A stretch of 64,000 bases of DNA from CBDCIS01 sp965217565 (GTDB lineage Bacteria > Chloroflexota > Dehalococcoidia > Lucifugimonadales > CATOSD01), in assembly GCA_965217565.1 (NCBI GenBank), contig CBDCIS010000003.1, forward strand, positions 496,001 through 560,000. Direction: 5' to 3'. The notes beneath the pieces are model-generated. The model saw only the letters and a program-made list of their open reading frames with translations. It did not search any database and was not told the DNA's origin. Within the stretch, counting starts at the first letter, position 1, and every line of letters starts with the position of its first letter. Made by a program: the position numbers and the translations under genes. This document shows positions 50,463-57,432 of this stretch, one piece after another.

Positions 50463-51383
50463 ATTCGGCAACCGTTCGTCCAGAACCTTGAACGCCATCT
50501 CATAATGTTCTAGGTACCTATCGCGGAAGGTTGCCCTGTCGCAGTTAAGCTTTTCCGACATCAGATCGAACGCGCTGTCTCGCGTCGCCGCTATGAACTT
50601 GCCGCGTTGAAAGTGGAATGGCTGTACTATGAACTTCTCGACACCGGTTCCGACCAGACTCTCCGCGAATTCGTAGGGCTTGCTTACCAGCAACAGCGGG
50701 GTCATCGTGATGCAGGTGTCCACGCCGGAGTCTTGCACCTCTGCAGCGGCTCGCAACCGTGCGGTATTGGATGGGCAAAACGGCTCAAAAGTGCGCCTTA
50801 TGTCCTCGTCGTCGGTGGTGACGGTCATGTTCACCTGCACCCGTCCGCCGTTCTGCTCGATGCGGCGGAACAGGTCGATGTCCCGCATTACATCGGGGCT
50901 GCGAGTCTGCACCACCAGTTTAGGCTTGTGGCGTTCCGCCATGACTTCAAGTAAACCGCGAGTCAGCATCAACTCGCGCTCGATGGGCTGATACGGATCG
51001 GTGACGCTGCTCATGTAGATGAGCTTGCCATCGAGTGAGCAGCGCTTACGCCGCGCCAACAGTTGGACGGCGTTTTGCTTGACCTTCACCCAGCGGCCCC
51101 AGTCGTCTCGCGCCTCCTTGCTGTGGCTGAAAAAGGCGGCATAGCAGTAGGTACAGCCGAACGAGCATCCGCTATACGGGTTCAATGTAAAATCGTAAGC
51201 ATCCATGAACCCTGTGACCCTCGTGAGAATCTCACGGGTCTCACCATAGGTCACTTTAGCTTGGCCGATTCTGGAAGGCCCAGCAATAGGCGGCGGCTCG
51301 ATGAGGCCGTTCGGATAGACACTGGTCGAGTTCTCGGCGACGCCAAGGCCTGGAAGGGGTTGCTGAGTTGAGTTTTTCGACAT
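50424..51383 (-). CDS. SPL-family radical SAM protein (Rv2578c-like)
   Basis: A 319-aa radical SAM enzyme. The [4Fe-4S] motif is CSFGCTYCY (CxxxCxxC), preceded by DFTLNPYSGC. YMSSVTDPYQPIERELMLTR and VVQTRSPDVMRDIDL are hallmarks of the spore-photoproduct-lyase-like Rv2578c group, whose function is unknown. ATG 51383 is assumed; a TTG at 51392 would overlap the upstream stop as TTGA. The upstream gene encodes a methyltransferase-like protein with only 5 nt between them, so the two are a coupled pair. Confidence 0.88.
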   Translation of the reverse strand: MSKNSTQQPLPGLGVAENSTSVYPNGLIEPPPIAGPSRIGQAKVTYGETREILTRVTGFMDAYDFTLNPYSGCSFGCTYCYAAFFSHSKEARDDWGRWVKVKQNAVQLLARRKRCSLDGKLIYMSSVTDPYQPIERELMLTRGLLEVMAERHKPKLVVQTRSPDVMRDIDLFRRIEQNGGRVQVNMTVTTDDEDIRRTFEPFCPSNTARLRAAAEVQDSGVDTCITMTPLLLVSKPYEFAESLVGTGVEKFIVQPFHFQRGKFIAATRDSAFDLMSEKLNCDRATFRDRYLEHYEMAFKVLDERLPNLGQGKDGFKPPF

Positions 51384-51388
51384 GACAA

Positions 51389-52315
51389 TCAACGCCTGAT
51401 ATAGAGAAAGTCTCGTGTCTCGAAATTGTCCGTAGTAACCCAGTTAGTAGGATACCTTTTCAGATAGTTACGCACAAACGAATTATCCCTAGGACTCAGC
51501 AATCTTGAGCCATTACTGATGATGTCGTAAAGGTTCGCCCTGAACCTGGTCGTCATTTCAAACTCACCCTGCAAGGCGAACGTCGTGCCAAAAAGACCGT
51601 CACTATTGTCGCTGTATCCATTGGGATCGGGAGAGAAAGCGTGTCTCGCGCTCCCTTCGTGCGTGGTAACCAGAACTATGTGAGGACTTTCGTTCACAAC
51701 AAGATTGTCAAGGGCGTTCTTAACTTCAACCGCATTTTCCTTGTATGCGACATGAAGGGCGGTAAGCCATCGCACGTTCGCAGAACTCTCTTGATCGTCG
51801 AATCGCATTTCGTGGCATACGTCTCGTAGAGCGTCTAGCCTCTTGTTTCTTCTTGTTTTGTGCACGAATGCGTGCCAAACTCTCCAACCGATACTCTTCA
51901 TAGATTCGCTGATGTCTTCAGAAAGCACAGTGACCGGAGCAATGACTTGGTGGTCTCGGAACGTATCTGCCGCCGCCAGTGCCAATCCAAACTGCATTGC
52001 CAGCCCTCCGCAACCAAAGTCAACAACACGCAAGCCGCCTTTGCCAGTTTCCAGAGGGTTCATGTCTTTTGGAATCTTACGGGCAAGTGTGTATGCGAGA
52101 TTGATGTGGCCCGGTTGGTACCATGTGGAGTAAAGCAGGGCGTCCCAATCGTTATACTCGGGCATCTTACCTCTGCGCAACGCCTCCAGTGAGCGGAGCG
52201 CCCGCAAGACTTTACGGGCGATCTGCTCATGACTCAAACCCTCGCTCAGTTCCTCGAACCGCTCTTTAGCCACTTTTGCTATTGCCCTGTCAAGAGCTCT
52301 CGTGACAGCTTTCAT
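51389..52315 (-). CDS. SAM-dependent methyltransferase-like protein paired with the radical SAM gene
   Basis: A 308-aa protein (ATG 52315; TTG 52375 possible). The first 90 residues are helical and basic. Residues around 95-110 carry a Rossmann motif I, RVVDFGCGGLAMQFGLAL. Later VLSEDISESM fits the acidic end of strand 2, and ESPHIVLVTTHEG fits strand 4/5. The C-terminal 80 residues (FEMTTRFRANLYDIISNG, SPRDNSFVRNYLKRYP) are unlike standard methyltransferases. I do not recognise a named family. Base composition is more AT-rich than core genes. The tight coupling to the SPL-type radical SAM enzyme suggests a joint function, perhaps nucleic acid modification or repair (inference). Confidence 0.7.
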   Translation of the reverse strand: MKAVTRALDRAIAKVAKERFEELSEGLSHEQIARKVLRALRSLEALRRGKMPEYNDWDALLYSTWYQPGHINLAYTLARKIPKDMNPLETGKGGLRVVDFGCGGLAMQFGLALAAADTFRDHQVIAPVTVLSEDISESMKSIGWRVWHAFVHKTRRNKRLDALRDVCHEMRFDDQESSANVRWLTALHVAYKENAVEVKNALDNLVVNESPHIVLVTTHEGSARHAFSPDPNGYSDNSDGLFGTTFALQGEFEMTTRFRANLYDIISNGSRLLSPRDNSFVRNYLKRYPTNWVTTDNFETRDFLYIRR

Positions 52316-52431
52316 GGTTATTGCGTTCACGACACCAAACCCCCTTAAGGCGCGTTTCAATTGTAGCACAATCAATTCATACGATTCTTCCCACGCTCAT
52401 AGCCGGCCCATTTATTCAGCCCAACTCGTCC

Positions 52432-52825
52432 TCCCATGTTATAACTGCCACCGGCGTCGCCATCGCAAAATCGCCCACTCGCCCCTCGCAGCGCGACGGC
52501 AACCCTCAACCAATGACCCACGAGGAGGTGTCCTGATGAAGCTCCTTCTGAAGGCGGACGGTCTGGTTGACGGAACCGGTGCCGACCCCATTCCCAACGG
52601 CGCGGCGCTTATCGAGGACGGCAGGATCGTCCAGGTTGGTGTGCGGGAGCGCGTGGACATCGCGCCCAGTGAGGAGACCGACGTCATCGAGGTGAGCGGG
52701 GGCAGCATCATGCCCGGCTTCGTTGGGATGCACACCCACATCCATCGCAGCGCGGAGGCCGACGCCTACTGCCGCGTGACCACCGAGAGCGACTCAACGC
52801 TCCTGATGCGCGGCGTGCAGGCTGT
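52432..52825 (+). repeat. Left copy of the long direct repeat flanking the McrB-like segment
   Basis: About 394 bp matching 55060-55460 at roughly 85-90 percent by eye. It covers the upstream region (TCATGTTATAA-like promoter and GCCATCGCAAAATCGCCCAC) and the first 97 codons or so of the amidohydrolase gene. Similarity ends abruptly at GTGCAGGCTGT. Confidence 0.85.
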
Positions 52826-52850
52826 GCGCTATTCCGTCGTCAGTCCTTGA
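52536..52850 (+). pseudogene. 5' fragment of an amidohydrolase gene
   Basis: ATG 52536, with GGAGG upstream, opens a 104-codon frame whose first 97 residues align with the amidohydrolase at 55171 (KLLLKAD.LVDGTGADPIPN, then PGFVGMHTHIH). It then switches to YSVVSP and a stop, where the sequence becomes the 3' end of the McrB-like gene region. Substitutions such as Glu-Met to Gly-Met before HTHIH show it is a diverged copy, not a recent exact duplicate. It cannot fold into an enzyme. Confidence 0.85.
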
Positions 52851-52894
52851 TGGACTCCAAGGCAATCGTGGCAAGCTCTTTCCAAATCTGCTTA

Positions 52895-53702
52895 GGTAGT
52901 GTTGACATTTCATCTTAGCCATATGAGAGCGCCGACAAAGTGGAGGAACCCGAGGTACCTATTTGCCAGCTTGTCGAATCGGGAGAAGATGTGGCGGTAG
53001 TGCTTGATCTTGCCTATGAAGCACTCGACGAGATGCCGCTCTCGGTACAGATACTCATCGTATGAGGGTAGCTCCCTTCGGTTCGAGCGAGGCGGGATCA
53101 CCGGGGTGGTCCGGTTGCCGATGATCGACTCACGAAACTGGCGGGAGTCATATGCGCGGTCTGCAATCACATACTCACTCTCCATACCGGATATGAGCGC
53201 CTCGGCCTGAGTGACATCGTGCTCTTGCCCTGCGGTCAATCTGAATCTCAACGGGTTGCCGAGGCCGTCGACACCCACATGGACCTTTGTAGTGAACCCA
53301 CCTCGGCTACGACCGAGGGCTTGAGATAGTTGACCACCGTTTTTTTGGGAGCGCCCGCAGCGGAATGGTGGGCCCGGACTATGGTAGTGTCGATGATCAG
53401 GTACTCCATGTCAGGGTCATCGATGAAATGCTGATGCATTCGTTCCCATATTCCGCCCTCACACCATCGGGCAAACCGCTTGTAGACGCTGTTCCATTTC
53501 CCGTACTCGGAAGGCAGTAGCCTCCACGGCGCACCAGACCTGCTCATCCAGATGATGGCCTCGATGAACCGCTTACAGTCGGACTCCTGTCCGACATACA
53601 AGTCTGGCTGACTACGAAGGAACTCCAACACCCGTGACCATTGTTCTGGAGATAGTGTAATTGCTGACATATACCCAGTATAATATAAATGTCAACACTA
53701 CC
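52895..53702 (-). mobile_element. IS5-family (IS427-like) insertion sequence, 808 bp
   Basis: Perfect 16-bp terminal inverted repeats GGTAGTGTTGACATTT (52895-52910) and its complement (53687-53702), flanked on both sides by TA (52893-52894 and 53703-53704). Two overlapping frames encode the transposase. Size, two-frame organisation and TA duplication fit the IS427 subgroup. Removing the element with one TA restores the reading frame of the gene it interrupts. Confidence 0.92.
52910..53670 (-). CDS. IS5-family transposase, made by frameshifting (two frames)
   Basis: Frame 1 (53670-53248, 140 aa) carries the DUF4096-like N-terminus (ALSPEQW-like start, YGKWNSVYKRFARW) and the first catalytic Asp in LIIDTTIVRAHHSAAGAP. 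Frame 2 (ends 52910) continues GGQLSQALGRSRGGFTTK, then VGVDGLGNPLRF, the second Asp in VIADRAYDSRQFR and the Glu in RHLVECFIGKIKHYR. The frames join at a run of seven A (53346-53340) on the coding strand, where a -1 slip gives the full protein. Frame 2 has no good start of its own. Confidence 0.85.
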
Positions 53703-54537
53703 TAGTCTTGTGAGACGGGTCCCACCATGCGCGGACGCCTATGTCGTAGAAGTCAAAGTCGCCGCTAAATTCTTTCTCAATACCCTGGCGAATTAGCTGA
53801 ATCTTGCGGTCATCATCCGCACGCCTGTTATCAGCGACGAAGCGGGCAAAGGGCTTTGCCCTGGCGATTCTTCGCTTATGGGCCTGCGAGACTATTCCCT
53901 CAAAGGTATCGGGAAACACGAGGTGGAGCAGTGCCTCTCTTTGCGTACTGGGACTATTGGGGTGACTACGGAGCAACTGGCCGCAGAACTTGAGATTCGC
54001 CTGGAAGTCCTTGAATACCCACGGGTCTTTGAGTAGCCGCATCTGTTCGCTCGATGGCAAATGCTTCCACTGCTCGGCAAACTCTATGATGAACCCAAGA
54101 TAATTCGGTTTGAAGACCATACCCACCCCGATGGCGGCTATGCCGGGCTTTAGCGCGTCGATGAGTTCGTCATGAACCCTAACGGGCTGTTTCGACCATC
54201 CGAGCACACGGTTTATCTGAGCTTCCTTCTTAGCAATGCCCAGTCCACCGTGCCCGACATAGATTATGAGGAAATGGAAATATAAGACTTCCCCCATCAA
54301 CTGGTACACATCGTCCGGGCTACCTTCGAGTTGCTTTCCTAACCTGTCGAGAAAGTCCTCACCCGGCACGTTCGGATTGCCCAGAAAGCGCTTGTGCACT
54401 TCCCCAAGCCGCTCTCTTGTCCAGATTTTCTTGCCCGGCGTGAACAGCGAATCGTCCGCTCGCAGCGCACAATCGACCCACTTCTGCGCGGCGGCGTAAA
54501 CGTTCGCGGTGCCTTCCGTCGTCTTCCTGCTGCCCAT
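53698..54537 (-). pseudogene. McrB-N-terminus-like protein gene, 3' end cut by the IS5-like element
   Basis: ATG 54537 with AGGGAGGAG upstream opens 279 codons, ending on a TAG in the inverted repeat of the IS. Segments such as ALRADDSLFTPGKKIWT, QLMGEVLYFHFLIIYV and REALLHLVFPDTFEGIVS resemble, from memory, the N-terminal specificity part of McrB-like AAA restriction ATPases. No P-loop is present. Without the IS the frame would continue KTKQIWKELATIALESIKD to a stop at 52840, giving 294 aa, so even the intact gene lacked the AAA domain. Only the last 15 residues are lost, so partial function is conceivable. Confidence 0.65.
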
Positions 54538-54970
54538 CGGTCTCCTCCCTCTGCTACTTTCGGTTGCGGCCGTTGTAAGGCAGGGCGCGCTGCCGTTCCG
54601 GTGCGAACCCAGGGCCTTTTCACTTCCCAATACCTCGTAGGCCAACACCACCGAAATGAACCGAAGAGCGGCGGAGCCACAAAGTTCCCTGCCCAAGCCG
54701 GCAGAGTGCCAGGGAGAGTACCGGCTACTGATCACTGGTCACTCGCCAGTTCCTCCGCCCTTGATGGGAGGGGGTTAGGGGGTGGGTGATTGCCCCGCCT
54801 CAACAGCTTCTTGACGCTCGCGCACATCTGTGCTATTCTCTCTTCATCGCACTGACCGACCCGCCCAAACCGCCCGCGTCCCATAATATCCGGGAGACCC
54901 CGTATGACAAACGCCCTGCAATCCCGAATCAGGCCCCACGAAATCCCGACCATGACACGGGCCTCAGCTA

Positions 54971-55000
54971 CGAAATGTCACGGAATGTCACGAAATGTCG
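54971..55000. repeat. Three tandem 10-bp units (CGAAATGTCA)
   Basis: CGAAATGTCA, CGGAATGTCA, CGAAATGTCG. It is preceded by CTCAGCTA, and a single related unit (CAGCTACGAAATGACC) occurs at 13109-13124, so this may be an expanded form of a shared leader element or a binding site. Confidence 0.7.
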
Positions 55001-55059
55001 CACTCTGGGAAAATCCCTTGTGGACGCCCACGACCCCGCAGCCAACCCTCTGGCCACCC

Positions 55060-55460
55060 TCTCATGTTATAATTGCCCCCGGTGCCGCCATCGCAAAATC
55101 GCCCACTCGCACCGCGCGGCGCGGCGGCATGGCCGCCCTTCGGCCACAAACCCCACTTGGAGGTGTCTAGGTGAAGCTCCTTCTGAAGGCGGACAGTCTG
55201 GTTGACGGGACCGGCGCCGACCCCATCCCCAACGGCGCCGCACTTATCGAGGACGGTCGTATCGTCCAGGTAGGCGCGCGGGACAGCCTGGACATCGCGC
55301 CCGGCGAGCAGACCGACGTCATCGAGGTGAGCGGCGGCAGCATCATGCCCGGCTTCATCGAGATGCACACCCACATCCATTGCAGCGCGGAGGCCGACGC
55401 CTACCGCCACGTGACCACCGAGAGCGACGCCACGCTCCTGATGCGCGGCGTGCAGGCTGT
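55060..55460 (+). repeat. Right copy of the long direct repeat flanking the McrB-like segment
   Basis: The partner of 52432-52825. It contains the promoter and 5' part of the intact amidohydrolase gene. Confidence 0.85.
55065..55073 (+). promoter_or_regulatory. Extended -10 promoter of the amidohydrolase gene
   Basis: TGTTATAAT, the same extended -10 as in front of the transketolase genes. The left copy of the long repeat has TGTTATAAC at the same place. It leaves a leader of about 90 nt before GTG 55171. Confidence 0.5.
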
Positions 55461-56403
55461 CAGGGCCGCGCTGAGCTCCGGCGTCACCACGATGCGGGAC
55501 CTCGGCAGCAAGAACCAGGTAGCCTTCCCCGTCCGCCAGGCGATAGAGGATGGCATCATTCCCGGCCCGCGTCTGCTCGTGGCGGGGACACCCATCACCA
55601 CCACTGCGGGCCACTGCAACATGTTCGGCACGGAGGCGGACACCGCCGAGGACGTGGTCAAGGCCATTCGCCAGCAGTTCAAGCAGGGCGCGGACTGCAT
55701 CAAGATAATCTCCACCGGCGGCGGCTTCACGCCGGGCACGAACACCCGCGCGCCCCAGTATCCCGCCGAAACCCTGCGCGCGGCGGTCCAGGACGCCGAG
55801 CGGCTGGGTCTCAGGGTCGCGGCGCACTGCCACGCGACGGCGGGAGTCCGCAACTGCGTCGAGGCGGGCATCCACAACCTGATTCACTGCTCCTGGCTCG
55901 CCGAGGACCCCGACGACGTTTACGACTACGACCCCGCCGTGGCCGACGTTATTGCGGAGAAGGGCATCTACGTGGACCCAACGCTCGCGCTGGGCCGCCT
56001 GAACCAGATGCGAGGTCGGGTTCGACCTCCCGGCAGCGCGGCATTCGGAGACCCGGAACGGCGTTTCGAGATTCTGAGAGACATGTGGGACAGGGGCGTC
56101 AAGTTCGTCACCGGCATGGACGCGGGCATGACCAACGCCCGCTTCGACGACTTCGCATACATTCCAGAGGTCATGGTTGATAACATGGGCATCTCCCCGA
56201 TGGAGGCCATCGTGTGCTCCACCAGGACGTCAGCAGAGTGCCTGGGCATCCTGGACGAGACGGGCACGCTGGAGGCGGGCAAGGCCGCGGACGTCGTAAT
56301 CGTCGATGGCGATCCCGTCAAAGACGTGCGGGCCATGCACAACGTAAACACCATCGTCAGCCGAGGGCGCATGGTCAAGCGCAACGGCGAACTGCTCATT
56401 TGA
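55171..56403 (+). CDS. Amidohydrolase family protein (imidazolonepropionase/prolidase-like)
   Basis: A 410-aa metal-dependent hydrolase starting at GTG 55171 with TTGGAGG upstream. The metal site is PGFIEMHTHIH, a Lys candidate is in DCIKIISTGGG, His in AHCHATAG and NLIHCSWL, and the catalytic Asp in VTGMDAGMTN. The end GTLEAGKAADVVIVDGDP is the usual composite-barrel return. Relatives hydrolyse Xaa-Pro dipeptides or cyclic amides. The enoyl-CoA hydratase gene follows after 11 nt, so they form an operon. Confidence 0.88.
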   Translation: MKLLLKADSLVDGTGADPIPNGAALIEDGRIVQVGARDSLDIAPGEQTDVIEVSGGSIMPGFIEMHTHIHCSAEADAYRHVTTESDATLLMRGVQAVRAALSSGVTTMRDLGSKNQVAFPVRQAIEDGIIPGPRLLVAGTPITTTAGHCNMFGTEADTAEDVVKAIRQQFKQGADCIKIISTGGGFTPGTNTRAPQYPAETLRAAVQDAERLGLRVAAHCHATAGVRNCVEAGIHNLIHCSWLAEDPDDVYDYDPAVADVIAEKGIYVDPTLALGRLNQMRGRVRPPGSAAFGDPERRFEILRDMWDRGVKFVTGMDAGMTNARFDDFAYIPEVMVDNMGISPMEAIVCSTRTSAECLGILDETGTLEAGKAADVVIVDGDPVKDVRAMHNVNTIVSRGRMVKRNGELLI

Positions 56404-56414
56404 CAGGAGGGGTA

Positions 56415-57221
56415 ATGGACTTCCAGTTTATCAAAATGGACAAGCATGAGCGCGTCGCCACCATAACGCTCAACCGCCCCGAGAAGCGGAACGCGCTGAG
56501 CGCCGGACTGCTGCGTGAGTTCAGCGACGCCCTCGACGATATTCAGGATGACCACGACGTGAACGCGGTCATCATCACCGGAGCGGGCAGGTCGTTCTCG
56601 GCGGGGTTCGACATCTCGCCGGGCCAGGCATACGAGGAGCGCCCAAGCACGGCCAACTGGGACGCGACGCACCTGCCTCCGCGCACCATTATGAAGCTGT
56701 GGAAGCTTCGCCAGCCCACAATCAGCGCCGTGAACGGCCACGCGGTCGCGGCGGGCAACGTGCTTGCCATGACCGCCGACATCGTGATCGCCTCCGAGGA
56801 CGCCATCTTCGGCGAGCCCGAGATTCGCCACGTGGCGCACTCGCCCGCGATACTGCTGCCCTACATGATTCCCTTCCGCCACCTGCACTGGCTCTACTAC
56901 ACCGGCGACATGATAGACGCCCGCACCGCCGAGAAGTGGAACATGGTCAACAAGGTCGTGCCGGCAGACCAGCTTCTCGACGAGGCGCGCCGCGTCGCCG
57001 AGCGCATAGCGCGCGTTCCCCCGTTCGCTACCCAGATGATGAAGCGCAGCATCAAGGGAACCTACGAAAAGATGGGATTCTCCGATGCCTTCGAGCACCA
57101 CCTGATGCTCCGCATGATAGAGAGCATGACCCCCGACGCCGACAAGCAAGCCCTCGACGACATCCGCCAGCAGCAGGGGTTGCAGACCTTCCTGGAGGCC
57201 CGTGACGGGCCGTTCCGCTAG
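56415..57221 (+). CDS. Enoyl-CoA hydratase/isomerase family protein
   Basis: A 268-aa crotonase-fold protein. ATG 56415 has AGGAGG 5 nt upstream. The oxyanion-hole segments are FSAGFDIS (about residues 64-71) and AVNGHAVAAGNVLAM. The Glu in FGEPEIRH fits one of the two catalytic acids of hydratases, while the other position is less clear, so hydratase versus isomerase or other crotonase activity is open. Cotranscription with the amidohydrolase suggests a catabolic role. Confidence 0.87.
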   Translation: MDFQFIKMDKHERVATITLNRPEKRNALSAGLLREFSDALDDIQDDHDVNAVIITGAGRSFSAGFDISPGQAYEERPSTANWDATHLPPRTIMKLWKLRQPTISAVNGHAVAAGNVLAMTADIVIASEDAIFGEPEIRHVAHSPAILLPYMIPFRHLHWLYYTGDMIDARTAEKWNMVNKVVPADQLLDEARRVAERIARVPPFATQMMKRSIKGTYEKMGFSDAFEHHLMLRMIESMTPDADKQALDDIRQQQGLQTFLEARDGPFR

Positions 57222-57288
57222 CGAGCGACACGCGCGCAGGGCGACGAAATCCCTTTCAGCCTTTCCGTTTGATACCTAAAAGATGCTA

Positions 57289-57305
57289 GAAAGCTGTGCG
57301 CTTTC
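57289..57305. terminator. Small hairpin downstream of the enoyl-CoA hydratase gene
   Basis: GAAAGC TGTGC GCTTTC, a perfect 6-bp stem 68 bp after the stop, without an immediate U tract. It is a weak terminator candidate. Confidence 0.3.
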
Positions 57306-57432
57306 CAGGTTCTTATACGTATTTCAAACTTTTTCTACCCCTGTCAGCCCATCTGGGGAGGGGAAAAGGGAGGGTCTCTAATCAAGCGTGAGCAGTCACC
57401 CGCGGCCGTTTCGACTCGTCAGGAGGCACGGT

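Larger units (their letters stand above)
54538..55170. other. Gene-free stretch between the McrB-like and amidohydrolase genes
   Basis: No gene is convincing in these 633 bp; small frames here are low-quality. It contains the CCCTTGATGGGAGGGGG repeat (54759-54788), a TTGACG/TATTCT promoter-like pair near 54812-54840 similar to one at 12994, a 10-bp tandem repeat (54971-55000), a partial repeat A (55011-55030), and the start of the right-hand long direct repeat (from 55060). Confidence 0.45.

Noticed and set aside
54971..55000. CRISPR-like array
   Set aside because: Units are 10 bp, directly adjacent and without spacers; no cas genes are in the window.
52432..55460. Composite transposon explanation for the McrB-like segment
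   Set aside because: Only one IS is present and it lies inside the segment. The outer repeats are pieces of a metabolic gene without terminal inverted repeats or a transposase.
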